Notes: generated by a model from the letters alone, not told the origin. A stretch of 64,000 bases of DNA from Prorocentrum cordatum (GCA_963575745.1 CAUYUJ010017861.1:158178-222177); one strand, 5' to 3'; counted from the stretch's first letter, positions 29,968 to 41,177 are shown. Program-made: numbers and translations.

Positions 29968-31396
29968 CTACGCTGGCTGAGAGGCATGGCTGACTGTCAC
30001 AAGAGGCAGAATCATGCAGGGAAAAGCCGTCCTTGTGCTGTTGTTGCAGCTCACCATCAGGGCGGGCGGCAGAACATGCAACGGCATCAGGCTGAACATG
30101 TTCGCTATGATACTCAGTGTTGAGCGGTGCAAAGCGATGCTGACTGGATGGCAGGGCCGGCACTCCAATGCTGAGCTTGGCGACATGTCTTCTGTCTCGA
30201 CGCGAGCGGGGTTCGAGGCGCCAGCAGGCGCATGTGGGCTGAAACTGCTCTCGTGAGCCCAGGGATCTTCTTCGTCAGAGCTGTCCGCGAGCTGGGGTTC
30301 GGCCACGTCGCTGTCGGACGTTTCACCAGCACTGGTGGACAAATCTGAAGGGTCATTGCCCTGGAAACCTTGGGTAAGCGTTTGAAGAAGAGTCTGCCTG
30401 TTAGCCTCTGTCTTGAGACGGGCTTCCTGTCTGGCTGCTCTGGCACGGCTGGCCGTAGAGCCAGGTGTGGCAACTCTGGGGGGCTTGTTGGCGGCGGGGG
30501 GCCGTCTAGGCAGGCCGAGAACTCTAGTCAGGAGCTGGTCTCCTGTTTGAACGAGCCGAATTCGCAAACCTATGTGAGGTTTCCACGGTGTGTCATGCAC
30601 GGCGGACGCGTCGACCAGGTACGGGCGGGCAGCAGCGCTATGAACAACGAAATCCAAATGCGATGGCTTACGTCCGCCGCCTGGGTCGTACGTGTATTCC
30701 ACAGGAGCGCAAAGGATCTCCCCTTGGACCTGCTGGAGAAAGCCTGTCCTACTGAGAGCTTCGGGGCTGAGGTTCCAGTCCCCGACGACAAAACCATGGG
30801 AGCTGGAGGGGCCTGAGGAGGCTCCCGAGACGCCTAAAGCGGGCGACATTGGGCCCTTTCAGGCCTATGCTACAGAAAGCGTAAAAGAACACAGCTACAA
30901 TGGAGTACCTCTTGAGGTGAATGATCACGGGGAGGAAACCATCGAGGCTGCTGGAGGTGGGAAGACACTGGAGCCCTTTGGCCTGGAGGCGCTCTAAGAG
31001 GGGATGGGCGCGGAGGTGCCCTCTGGGGAGAAACCGCTCTCCTCCCTCATTGGCATGCTCAGGAGCGACTGTGCCTTCACTGGTGGAATGGTGTAGCCTC
31101 CCAGCTTCCTGATCAACCTGAGGAGGTCTCGCAGGGTTGGCGAAGCGCCGACGATTGATATCTCGATATCGTGCCCTCCACTTGCCAACGCTGCCGTCGC
31201 TGATGTGTGTCTCCACAAAAGCCACGAAGTCGTCCGCAGATGTCTTGACCCAGTCGAACGTTTTCTGGCCTGCACATGTGATGTTCCCAACTAACAAATT
31301 AGAGGATGTGCTGGTACTGGTAGTGGCTGCCACGGCGTCGTGAGCGGCAGGGGCGCTCGCCGATCCCGCAGCTGAAAGTGACCCTGCTGTGCCTAG
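29968..31396 (-). pseudogene. LINE C endonuclease, frameshifted
   Basis: Starts in the ORF1 frame just after the TGA near 31397: NLLVGNITCAGQKTFDW and DFVAFVETHISDG (Asn and Glu positions). The centre moves through a second frame. RYSIVAVFFYAFCSIGLKGP is a beta-strand-rich piece in the first frame. From about 30805 a third frame carries FVVGDWNLSPEAL (Asp/Asn), PSHLDFVVHSA (Asp) and WKPHIGLRIRL (His). All catalytic positions are recognisable although the frame is broken. A linker rich in Arg, Ala, Asp and Ser follows to 29968. Confidence 0.72.
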
Positions 31397-32554
31397 TCAC
31401 TCGGAGTGAGCTCGACCGTTGCGCCTGCCCTTGCTCTTGGCGCTGGCCTTGGCGGCAGGATCTGCGGCAGCTCCTCCTGGTCGAGTGGCGTCGGCGGCGG
31501 CGGCCTGGGCTGCGAACCTAGCGGCCGAGAGCTTGGTGGCCTCGGCCGCCAGCTGCTGGTCGGCGTCCGTGGTAGGCGCGGCCTCGGCGGGGCTAGCGCT
31601 CACGCCGCCATCGGCTGAGCTGCCTTCGGCGCCAGCCACGCCACTGGGGCCCCGTGGCGGGGTGGCTGCCTCGTCGGCCTGCCCAGGAGTGCCGCCGTTG
31701 GTCTGGCCGTCAGCCCCCTTGCGCTTCTTGGCGTGCCTGGCCTCCTGGGCGCTGCGGACCTCGCGAGGCCTCTCGATGAGGCTCGTGACCTGCGGTCCTT
31801 TGGTAGCGAACTGCTGCTGGAGGTCCTCCAGCCCTTTCTTGATGGCGTCGAGCTCCGCCTGCTCGGCTTCGGTGAAATCGAGCTCGTCGATCTGCTTGAA
31901 GAGGTCGGGGTCCCACTTGACCGTGAAGGGCTCCTGAGGCCCGTCGCCCTGGGCACCATGGGAAGTCGGGTCGCAGCGGCCGACTCCCTCTGCCCTGGCG
32001 AGAGCCTCCGCCGCGCGCCTCTTGGCCTGCTCCGTGCGAGCGACCTCGAGCGCGGCGGCTTGCTCCTTGCTCTCTGCAGCCTCGAGCGCCTTGCGGGGCC
32101 TGATGACATTGTTGACGACCTGGTTGTGATGGTTCGTGGCTGCCCGCCACGCGCCGTCGGCCTTCCTGATCGCCTCGACCTCGCTCTCCTGGACCTCGAC
32201 GACGTCGGGGGCGCCCAGCCGCTGCACCTGGGCGTGGAGGGGCGCCTGCAAGGCTGGGTCGGTGGCGATGGCCATGGCCTGCCGCAAGTGAGCGGCCAGC
32301 TCGGCGTTGGAGGTCGTACGCGGCTTGGCGCCGACTGCCTGGGCACCGCCCTCGATGTTCGCAGCCTGGTCGGGGAACTCGATGATCTCCTCGGGCCCGA
32401 AGCGGACGACGCTGGGGCTGCGTAAACGAGAGCGGTGCAACTTCATGGGCTTGTGGCACCTGGGGCAGACTGGATGACTGGGGCTGAGGCGGTCGTTGTA
32501 CTCGCATGCGTTACACCCTTTGCATCGACTCCATAGGCGGGTGGACCCCACCAC
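31397..32554 (-). CDS. LINE C ORF1 (Cys-rich N-terminus, coiled coil, basic tail)
   Basis: The frame is open from about 32630; the first listed codon (32554) is GTG and no ATG precedes it, so the 5' end is decayed or truncated. N-terminal CKGCNACEYND and CPRCHKPMKLHRSRL suggest a zinc-binding gag-like module. The middle is Ala/Glu/Lys-rich and helical (SKEQAAALEVARTEQAKRRA). DFTEAEQAELDAIKKGLEDL is a second helix, and the tail is low-complexity ending in KSKGRRNGRAHSE. It stops at TGA; EN follows in the same frame. Confidence 0.65.
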   Translation of the reverse strand: MVGSTRLWSRCKGCNACEYNDRLSPSHPVCPRCHKPMKLHRSRLRSPSVVRFGPEEIIEFPDQAANIEGGAQAVGAKPRTTSNAELAAHLRQAMAIATDPALQAPLHAQVQRLGAPDVVEVQESEVEAIRKADGAWRAATNHHNQVVNNVIRPRKALEAAESKEQAAALEVARTEQAKRRAAEALARAEGVGRCDPTSHGAQGDGPQEPFTVKWDPDLFKQIDELDFTEAEQAELDAIKKGLEDLQQQFATKGPQVTSLIERPREVRSAQEARHAKKRKGADGQTNGGTPGQADEAATPPRGPSGVAGAEGSSADGGVSASPAEAAPTTDADQQLAAEATKLSAARFAAQAAAADATRPGGAAADPAAKASAKSKGRRNGRAHSE

Positions 32555-32734
32555 TTGCCGCCAGGGTGCGCCCTCAGCTGCGGGAGCGTGGCGCGCATGG
32601 CTCCCCAGGACGTCCCAGCGTTAGTCGACCGTAAAACCTGAGCAAGAATGGACAGGGGCACGGGAGTCCCTCACGCACCTCGTGGAGGTCCTGGGGCAGC
32701 CCTGGGGAAAAAGGCCCGGGCCGAAAAGGCTTGA

Positions 32735-32960
32735 GAGGAGGAGGAGGAGGAGGAGGAGGAGGAGGAGGAGGAGGAGGAGGAGGAGGAGGAGGAGGAGGAG
32801 GAGGAGGAGGAGGAGGAGGAGGAGGAGGAGGAGGAGGAGGAGGAGGAGGAGGAGGAGGAGGAGGAGGGAGGAGGAGGAGGAGGAGGAGGGGGAGGAGGAG
32901 GAGGAGGAGGAGGAGGAGGAGGAGGAGGAGCAGGAGGAGCAGGAGGAGGAGGGAGAAGAA
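32735..32960 (+). repeat. GGA purine tract upstream of LINE C
   Basis: About 225 bp of nearly pure (GGA)n. Poly-Gly, poly-Arg, poly-Pro and poly-Leu frames through it are artefacts. Confidence 0.95.
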
Positions 32961-33039
32961 GAAGACGAAGACTCGGCATTGCGTGTGGTCTCGTCCGCTG
33001 TGGCCTGCAGGCCTCGAGCCGTCGCTCGAAGCAAGGCGG

Positions 33040-34150
33040 TGCCTCGCGCAGTCCCGGGTGAGGCTGTTTATCCAATGAGATGTTTGGCGACGCGCACCGT
33101 GCAATCCCTCGTGAGAAACTCAGTCAGGAAGCAGCAACTTGCACTATCTCGCTGGGCTGGGGGTGATGCCCCTCGGGCCTCGACGAGCCCGAGGCCAGCG
33201 GCACTGGGCGTGCCTGGCTGGGCGTCCAAGGCGCGCCCCCCTGTGCCGTCAAAAATCAGGTAACGAACTCGTCGATCCAAGTCACCCCTCTAATCCTCCT
33301 CCCCTCTCCCTCCCCAACCTCCGATCCTAGGACGAGGGGGCGAATTAGCAAGGGGGAGGTGTGGGTGTGGGAGGGGGCTCTGAGCTACATCCAACAGCTT
33401 CGTACCGGATTGAAGCGCGGCCTTGCCAGGGGGCTCGGTCGAGAGCCTTAGGAGACACGGAAGTCCTGGGCTGAACTCCCAGCGCGTGAAGTAGCTCAGC
33501 ACGCGCTTCAGGAAATGCGATGAAGAGAAAAGGCGACCTAGCCAGAGTTCGCTGACGTAGTCCAAAAGAAGGCTGAGTGTACAGCTCGTGGCTTCTGCAA
33601 GCGGGCGCTCGCGAGGGCCCGACGAGGTGACGCCAGGGGCTTTCGCAGCGGGCTCCTGGGAGACAAGAGGCTAGTCCCAAGTCGAGGGCGGCAGAGACCC
33701 GCGCGCTCTGCGCCCAACTCTCAGGGCCTCTCAACCGCACCTCTAGTGTCGTCTGAAGCCCCCCCGACTCAGGGGCCGCGGCCGTTAGGCCTTGGCCGGA
33801 AAAGGGGTCCCAAGGAGCCCGAAAAGAACCGAGTGGGAGGGGGGTGGCGCGGGAAAGGCTAGGCGTAGCTCGCCTCACTCAGGATGTCTCATTACTTTAG
33901 TGTCCATGGCTGCTTGAGGTAGTGTCGGCGTACGTGACGATACGCCAGAACGTGTAGAAGGAGGGGCCGCCGCTGTCGAAGGTCATCCGCGTGCGAACGA
34001 GTAAGCGTGAGACAAGGCACTCCAGAAAGTCAACTCAGATCGGGGACCTTCCAGGAGAGATTACACCATCGGGCAACCGGCGTCGTCGTAAGATTAGTTG
34101 CCACTGTCCAAACCAATGCGTCAGAAGTCGGAGCTTATACCCCTAATTCA
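33040..34150. other. Unannotated DNA between two GGA tracts
   Basis: Only short or biased frames; no domain, satellite unit or leader recognised. Confidence 0.45.
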
Positions 34151-34164
34151 AAAGGCGTGATGAT

Positions 34165-34822
34165 CTCCACGAGGAGGAAGAGGAGGAAGAGGATGAAGAG
34201 GAGGCCGGGGAAGGCGGAGTAGGGCGGAGGAGGGTGGAGGAGGACGGAGGAGGAGGAGGAGGAGGAGGAGGGAGGAGGAGGAGGAGGAGGAGGAGGAGGA
34301 GGAGGAGGAGAGGAGGGAGGAGAGGAGAGGAGGAGGAGGAGGAGGAGGAAGGAGGAGGAGGAGGAAAAGGAGGAGGAGGAGGAGGAGGAGGAGGAGGAGG
34401 AGGGAGGAGGAGGAGGAGGAGGAGGAGGAGGAGGAGGAGGAGGAGGAGGAGGAGGAGGAGGAGGAGGAGGAGGAGGAGGAGGAGAGGAGGAGGAGGAGGA
34501 GGAGGAGGAGGAGGAGGAGGAGGGGAGGAGGGAGAGGGAGGAGGAGGAGGAGGAGAGAGAGGAGGAGGGGAGGAGGAGGAGGAGGAGGAGGAGGAGGAGG
34601 AGGAGGAGGAGGAGGAGGAGGAGGAGGGAGGAGGAGGAGGAGGAGGAGGAGGAGAGGAGGAGGGGAGGAGGAGGAGGAGGAGGAGGAGGAGGGGAGGAGG
34701 AGGAGGAGGAGGAGGAGGAGGAGGAGGAGGAGGAGGAGAGGAGGAGGAGGAGGAGGAGGATGAGGAGGATGAGGATGATGAGGATGATGAGGATGATGAG
34801 GATGATGAGGATGATGAGGATG

Positions 34823-34858
<36 letters not shown>

Positions 34859-34905
34859 GTGGTGGTGATGATGGTGGTGGTGATGATGATGCTGCTGATG
34901 ATGAG
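34165..34905 (+). repeat. ~600-bp GGA tract passing into (GAT)n
   Basis: Purine-only on the plus strand for most of 34170-34770 with small GGGGA and GAGA variants, then GATGAG and (GAT)n/(GGT)n to 34905. Longest purine-asymmetric tract in the window. Confidence 0.95.
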
Positions 34906-35217
34906 GCGGAAGAGGGAAGAGGAGGGTGGAGGAGGAGGAGGACCCGTGGAAACCCAATCGTTATCAACGATGTTGGAGTCAACTCCCCCCAAGCTCCCTT
35001 TTCATAGGCCCCTACAACGGTTCATTTTCACTGAGGGGACTTCCTCGTTGGAAGACAACCAACCGTTCGAAGACCCTGAAGCATGCCAATATAATGTTCT
35101 CGAGACTCCCACGCCACGGATCAAACGGACTGTTGCGTCTGGATGGTCTTGAATCGTACCAAAACGCAAGTCTTGAGACTTCAACACGGCGAATCAATCA
35201 ATATAACACTTAGGTAT
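34906..35217. other. Unannotated DNA before satellite B
   Basis: No gene or repeat recognised; composition is less biased than its neighbours. Confidence 0.4.
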
Positions 35218-38200
35218 TAGCTCTCAGACGCCACTCACCCTGCAAAAACTGCTGCGGGACCCCCCACCACGCCTGTTCGGGACCCCCCACTACGCCTGAC
35301 ACCTCCGGGACTCCCCACCACGCCTGCTCCAAGACCCCTCTGGCACTGCCTGCCTATTGGAACACCTCTGCACCAATTCTTAGAAGCCACTCACCCTGCA
35401 AAAAACTGCCCTGGGACCCTCCACCACGCCTGACATCGCGTGCCTTGTGGACCACCTATACATCAATATGCATCTCAACTCTTAGAAGCCAGTCGCCCTG
35501 CAAAAACTGCCCCGGGACCCCCCCACCACGCCTGACACCGCCCGCCTTGTGGAACACCTATGCAGCAGTTCTTAGAGGCCACTCGCCTTGCAAAAACTGC
35601 TCCGGGACCCCCCACCGCGCCTGCTCCAGGACCCCCCGCCGCGCCTGACACCGCCTGCCGTTTGGAACACCTATGCACCAGCACTGAGACGCCACTCGCC
35701 CTGCAAAAAACTGCTCCGGGACCCCCCACCACGCCTGCTCCAGGACCGTCCACCACGCTTGACACCGCCTGCCTTGTGGAACGCCTGTCACCAGCTCGTA
35801 AACGCCACTCGCCCTGCAAAAAACGGCTCCGGGACTTTCCGCCACGCCTGACACCGCCTGCCTTTTGGAACACCTATGCATTACTTGTTAGAGGCCACTC
35901 ACCCTGCAAAAACTGCTCCGGGACCCCCACCACGCCTGTTTCGGGACCGTCCACCACGCCTGACACTGCCTGTGTTCTGGAACACCTGTGCATCAATTTT
36001 TAGAGGCCACCCACCTTGCAAAAACTGCTCCGGGACCGCCCACCACGCCTGACACCGCCTGCCTTTTTGGAACACCTCTGCATCAGCTCTTAGACGCCAC
36101 TCACCCTGCAAAAACTGCTCCAGGACCTCCGCCACGCCTGACACTGCCTGCCTTGTGGGAACCTATGCATCAGCTCTTAGAGGCCACGCACCCTGCAAAA
36201 ACTGCTCCAGGACCCCCCACCACGCCTGTTCCTGGACCACCCCACCACGCCTGACACCGCCTGCCTTTTGGAACACGTATGCATCTGTTCTTAGAGGCCA
36301 CTCACCCTGCAAAAAATGCCCCGGGACCCCCCACCACGCCTGACGTCGCCTGTCTTTTGGAACACCTCTGCACCAGCTCTTAGACGCCACCCGCCCTGCA
36401 AAAAACTGCTCCGGGACCCCCCACCACGCCTGTTCCGGGACCCCCCGCCACGCCTGACACCGCCTGCCTTTTGGAACACCTACGAAATTCCTTCACGACC
36501 TGGTGGGGGCCTGCGGCCCAGCCCCACAGGGGCACTTAAGCAATTTCACGGCCGCTTGTGGCGCTGGATCCGGTTGGGATCTGGCTGCGATTGGCTCTTG
36601 TTCTTTTAAGGGCTGGGCGAGGCTGCCGCGCCCAGGGGCCCAGTGCAGCCGCGTAGCTCTGTGCGTCTGTGGCGGCGGTCTTCCCCCAAGCCATCTGGCT
36701 GCCCAATGCCTGGTGCCTCGTCCCCCCATTTTTCTTTTCCTCTTTCGACCGCTCGCGCAGCCTCCTGGCTGCTGTCCGTCCCCGTGCCGCGAGCGGCCGG
36801 GGAGGGGGAGGAGCGAACTCTGCCCCCCCCTTGCACCTCGCCGCCCGCTGCGCCGCCCCTCACCTTTTGCCCTCTGAGGTGCCGGTCGGGGAGGGGTCGC
36901 ACTGGCCGCGGGGCCAGGGCGCCGTTGCCCGCGGTGGCGCCTGGGCCGACCCACGACGGGGGTGAAAGACCCTTCCCGAGACGGGGTCGGCCCCGCGGCC
37001 CTGCCCCTGGAGCGCAAGGGCGGCGCGCGCGGTCGCGCGGTGCTGCGGCCCCCGTCGCTGCGGTATGGAATGAAATGAACATATACAGCAGTTCTTAGAG
37101 GCCACTCGCCTTGCAAAAACTGCTCCGGGACCCTCGTACCACGCCTGCCTGCTCCGGGACCCTCCACCACGCCTGACACCGCCTGCCTTTTGGAACACTT
37201 ATGCATCAGTTCTTAGACGCCACTCACCCTGCAAAAACTGCTCTGGGAGCCCCCACCACGCCTGCTCCGGGACTCCCCGCCACGCCTGACACCGCGTTGC
37301 CTTTAGCTCTTAGACGCCACTCACCCTTGAAAAAAAACTGCTCCGGGACCCCCCACCACGCCTGACGTCGCCTGCCTTTTGGAACACCTCTGCATCAACT
37401 CTTAGGGAGGCCATTCATTCACCCTGCAAAACTGCTCCGGGACCCCCCACCACGCCTGCCCCGGGACCTCCCGCGCCTGACACCGCCTGCCTTGTGGAAC
37501 ACCTGTCATCAGCTCTTAGATGCACTCACCCTGCAAAAAAACCGCTCCGGGACCCCACTCCACGCCTGTTCCGGGATCCCCCACCACGCCTGACACCGCC
37601 TGCCTTTTTGGAACACCTATACATCAATATGCATGTGAAATCTTAGAAGCTTCTCGCCCTGCAAAAACTGATCCGGGACCCGCCACCACGCCTGCTCCGC
37701 AACACCCCACCACGCCTGACACTGCCTGTGTTCTGGAACACCTGTGCATCAGTTCTTAGATGTTACTCACCTTGCAGAAACTGCTCCGGGACCCCCCACC
37801 ACGCCTGCTCCAGGACCCTCCACCACGCCTGACACCGCCTGCCGTGTGGAACACCTATGCATCAGCTCTCAGACGCCACTCACCCTGCAAAAACTGCTCC
37901 GGGACCCCCCATCACGCCTGCTCCGGGACCCCCCACCACGCCTGACACCGCCTGTCTTTTGGAACACCTTTGCATCAACTCCTAGATGCCACTCACCCTT
38001 GAAAAAAAACTGCTCCGGGACCCCCCACCGCGCCTGCTCCGGGACCCCCCGCCGCGCCTGACACCGCCTGCCTTTTGGAACACCTATACATCAATATGCA
38101 TCAATTCTGAGAAGTCGCTCATCCTGCAAAAACTGCTCCGGGACCCCCCACCACGCCTGCTCCGGGAACCCCCGCCACGCCTGACACCGGGTGCCTTTTG

Positions 38201-38400
38201 GACCACCTATGAAGCAGTGGATGGATGCCACTCACCCTGCAACAATTTCTCCGGGACCCCCACCACGCCTGCTCCGCGACCTGCCACCACGCCTGACACC
38301 GCCTGCCTTTTGGAACACCTATGCATCAGCTCTTAGACGCCGGCCACCGGCAGAAACTGCTCCGGGACCCCCCACCACGCCTGTCCGGGGCCCCCCACAA
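35218..38400 (+). repeat. Satellite B array (~85-115-bp units, about 27 units in two blocks)
   Basis: Core CACTCACCCTGCAAAAACTG, CTCCGGGACCCCCCACCACG, CCTGACACCGCCTGCC, TTTTGGAACACCTATGCATC, AGCTCTTAGACGC. Unit length varies because the ~24-bp CTCCGGGACCCCCCACCACG subunit is present once or twice. Interrupted at 36485-37085. The same family forms array D at 50596. Confidence 0.92.
36485..37085. other. Unique ~600-bp insertion inside satellite B
   Basis: Starts within a unit after GGAACACCTACG and ends before CAGTTCTTAGAGGCCAC, so it splits the array. It contains CACTTAAGCAATTTCACGG and very GC-rich DNA (36740-37050). No family E end, SL, poly(A) or LINE motif is visible. Confidence 0.6.
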
Positions 38401-38475
38401 CGCCTGACATACCCTGAGGTCCTTCAGGCTCAAAAAAATGAGCCTTGTGGTTCAAGCTCAAAAAAATGAGCTTGC
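38400..38475. other. Boundary module with two short palindromes at the end of satellite B
   Basis: TACCCTGAGGTCCTTCAGG, then the perfect palindromes GGCTCAAAAAAATGAGCC and AGCTCAAAAAAATGAGCT 26 bp apart. The reverse complement of the first part (AGGACCTCAGGGTA) borders array D at 50584-50597. Confidence 0.75.
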
Positions 38476-38489
38476 GCCCGCGAAATGGG

Positions 38490-38511
38490 CTAGGGCCAAA
38501 ATGGCTACGGA
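38490..38511 (-). other. Probable relict spliced leader beside satellite B
   Basis: Minus strand TCCGTAGCCATTTTGG then CCCTAG: two mismatches to DinoSL, both in the last six bases. The next bases (38489-38471, CCCATTTCGCGGGCGCAAG) could be a decayed second leader. No ORF follows; the palindrome module and satellite B do. From 38512 to 38844 I see no other feature. Confidence 0.65.
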
Positions 38512-38844
38512 TGCAACGTATGTTTGTACATTCGGCTGTGATCGAACGAAGACCCTTAGGCAAAGCGATGGATCATCCATACGTTCCCCAGAATATGTAA
38601 AACATTTAAATCAGCCCCCCAGACCGCAACAACAAAACAATACAGTCAGGTCATAATGTCGTGTAAAACAATCAACATTACGCGTCTGATGTGAACCTAA
38701 GTGCGCGAGGGCAGCGCGCGAGCGCAAACGTCTCAGCCACGCGTTCAGCATGAGTTGGTTTCAGTGCCTTGCCTGAAATGGATCTCGTCACGTGGACGCA
38801 GTGAGAGTCCTCTTCCACGTGCGCGCGCACTCCGATGAATTAGT

Positions 38845-39876
38845 CCCACCAGCCCTCTGGGCGCAGGTGGTCTAGCGCGTTTCCTTTTCCAACCTCCTCC
38901 CTTTCCTTGTTCGGGAGGTTTGCCTCCCCCTCCCCTCCCTGCGTCTGGGCGGCGCGGGGGTGGGTGGTGGTGGTGGTGGTGGATGTGTCAGAGCGTCTTT
39001 CTTGGCCCGAGATCGCTCCAGGAGGGCCCCAGAGACTCCAAGATTGCCTCCAAGATGGCGGTAGACGGGTCAAGGTAGCCTCCGACACGCGTCCAAGAGG
39101 CTTCAAGACGGCCCCAAGACGGTTTCACGTCCCCCCCGAGGCCTCCAAGGACCCCCCCAAGAAGCCAAAATCACACAATAACCTAAGGAAATCAAGGTGT
39201 TTTGCCTTCTCGCTTTTTCGCCTCCGAAGGGCTCTTGAGGCCTCACGATGGCCCAAGACAGCCCGAAGAGGGGCCCAAGAGAGCCGCAAGACGGCCCCCA
39301 AGAGCGCCCAAGAGCGGGACAAAGAGGGCCCCAAGACGGCGCGCTTGAACCTCCGAGGGGAGGGCAAGAATTAACGCTGCCCCTTTTTTTGAACAATGCG
39401 GCCTACGGCGGCCCCAAGAGGCCTCCCAGACCACTCCCAAGTGCACCAAAGAAAGCCCCCAGACCCTCTCAGAAGAGCCCCAAGAGGGCCCCAAGACGCT
39501 CAAAAGGAGCACCCAAAAGCCCCTCAGAGGACATCAGGGGGGCCCCAAGAAAGAGCCCCATGAGGCCCCAAGAGGGGCCCAAGAGAACTCCAAGAGGGCC
39601 CCAAGATGCCTCCAAGTTTCGGAACGCACGCGAGTTTAAGATGCAAATCAGTGCAACAGCCATTGCGAGCCATCGAAATACCCCCCCCACCTCTCATCGA
39701 AACACCATCGTACTTTGCACTGGTTTCCATCTTAAACATCAATGCGGGAAGCTATGCGTGATGCTTGTGTTCTCGAAGACGGCTGCGCGACTGCATGCGT
39801 TCTGCCGCCTTTGATTCACCAACTCCCTTGCTGATCGTTTCTGGATGGGTTGGTGGGGATGCGCGAAGCGTTAAGA
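38845..39876 (+). mobile_element. Family E element, copy 1 (~1.03 kb, possibly non-autonomous)
   Basis: Left end TCCCACCAGCCCTCTGGGCG and GGTGGTCTAGCGCGTTTCC. Interior of GGCCCCAAGAGGGCCCCAAG repeats (39000-39640). Conserved right part (GCGGGAAGCTATGCGTGATG, TTCTCGAAGACGGCTGCGCG). Right end GGATGGGTTGGTGGGGATGC and CGTTAAGAA. Matches 49945-48905 on the other strand almost end to end. The ends form a short imperfect inverted repeat (TCCCACCAGCCC versus TCCCCACCAGCCC in copy 3). No protein-coding frame. Confidence 0.7.
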
Positions 39877-40890
39877 ATCCCACCAGCCCTTTGGGCGTGT
39901 GTGGTTTAGAGAGCCCGCTCTGTTCTCAACCCCCCTTCTTCCCCTTCAGGGAAGGGTTTACCCCTCCCCCTGCCACCCCCCTCCCCCCCTGGCCTGGAGA
40001 GGGCGCCCCGCGGGTGGTTGGATTGTCGACTCCTGGAAGGGCTAAAAAACGACACCCCTCACGAGGATTCTGGCCCCGACGGGGGGGGGGCGGACAAATG
40101 CCCCCCTCTTCTTTGAAGCCGCAACCATTGATTTTACTACGGTTTTGGCACCATTTTTGGGGCAGCGCTAATTAAAGCTCGCCTCTTCTCTCAAGCCAAA
40201 TTCATTGATTGTACAGAAAGGTTTTGGCTCCATTTTGGCCTTCTGAGGGAACAGCGCTAATTGAAGCCCCCCCCCTTCTTGGATAGTTTTCCTCCAAGAT
40301 GGCCCCAAGAAGCGCACAGGAGGCACCGAGAGGCACCAAGATGGCCCCAAGCGGCCCCCAGGAGGCACCCAAGAGGATCCCAAACGGCCCAAAGAGGCAC
40401 CCCCGAGGCACCCAAGACGCCGAAAAGCTCAGCAGGACGACCCTCTACTCGCCTGGGCGTCGTTTCTGGACGGGCAGGAGGAGGGGCCCGAACGACTCGC
40501 ACCAGGACGAGGGGCCCGAACAACTCACACCACGAGAAGCCCGAACGACTCACACAAGGACGAAGAGCCCGAACGACTCACACCACGAAGAGCCCGAACG
40601 ACTCACACCAGGAAGAAGGGCCCGAACGACTCACACCAGGACGAGAAGCCCGAACGACTCAAACCACGAGGAGCGCTTTCTCTCCCTCCTCCTCCGCCTC
40701 GTCCTTCTCCCGCTCCCACCACAAGGAGGATGTGCAAGGAGGCGGGGGGAAGGAGGAACAGGGGAGATATGCGGGGGCAGGCGGAAACCTGCCTGAAAAG
40801 CACGACTGTCGGCATGCTTCGCTAGAGTTGCTGTTTTGAGATGGGCTGGTGGGGATGCGCGAAGCGTAAAGAATTTGTGATTGTTCGGGT
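39877..40890 (+). mobile_element. Family E element, copy 2, directly abutting copy 1
   Basis: Left end TCCCACCAGCCCTTTGGGCG starts right after CGTTAAGAA of copy 1; right end GGGCTGGTGGGGATGCGCG, then AAGCGTAAAGAA. The interior differs from copy 1. It has an ~80-bp tandem duplication at 40110-40275 (CATTGATT...GGTTTTGGC...CAGCGCTAATT twice), a CCAAGA/GGCACC block, and GAACGACTCACACCA repeats (40490-40670). Confidence 0.65.
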
Positions 40891-41086
40891 GTTTCAATGA
40901 CTTTCCTGCCTGGCTCGCGCGCTTTACGAGTTCACATGCCCGCGTGGTAATTCGCATGCAAAATCATATTCCCCAAACTGTGCTCGCGTGACTCGTTCGT
41001 CGAGCGATTTGTCTGCACTCCGTGCGGCATTTTTTGTTTGAGGTCCACGCGTTGATACTGCTCTGTCACGCTCGGCCACCACCGAA

Positions 41087-41108
41087 ACTGTAACCATGTT
41101 GGCTCAAA
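41087..41108 (+). other. Relict spliced leader upstream of the 41178 ORF
   Basis: ACTGTAACCATG then TTGGCTCAAA: 18 of 22 positions match DinoSL. It lies 69 bp before the ATG at 41178, in the right orientation, with no GT donor after it. Confidence 0.72.
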
Positions 41109-41177
41109 CTGACCCAAACGTTTCTCGGTTGGCGTCGCAACCATCGGTGCCCGACTTTCTTCGCGAGTGTTTCCTCC

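Larger units (their letters stand above)
25897..32661 (-). mobile_element. LINE C: near-complete ~6.7-kb retrotransposon
   Basis: In minus-strand order: ORF1 with Cys-rich N-terminus, endonuclease, reverse transcriptase with C-terminal zinc finger, RNase H and a short zinc-binding tail. Damage is limited: frameshifts in EN (near 31120 and 30805) and in the EN-RT linker, single in-frame stops between ORF1 and EN (TGA) and between RT and RNase H (TAG), and a frame change near 26150. No SL is convincing at its 5' end and no poly(A) at its 3' end; a GGA tract follows. Confidence 0.82.

Noticed and set aside
32720-32745. Possible relict leader (CTCAAGCCTTTTCGGCC, minus strand) upstream of LINE C
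   Set aside because: About 10 of 15 positions match and it lies at the edge of a GGA tract; too weak to claim.
32574-33263. Poly-Pro, poly-Leu, poly-Gly and poly-Arg frames
   Set aside because: All are translations of the (GGA)n tract.
33345-33878. 178-codon minus-strand ORF
   Set aside because: No recognisable motif; equally long frames overlap it, and the sequence reads as GC-rich filler.
34135-35007. Poly-Ser, poly-Pro, poly-Glu and Gly-rich frames of 257-285 codons
   Set aside because: Same cause: the GGA/GAT tract.
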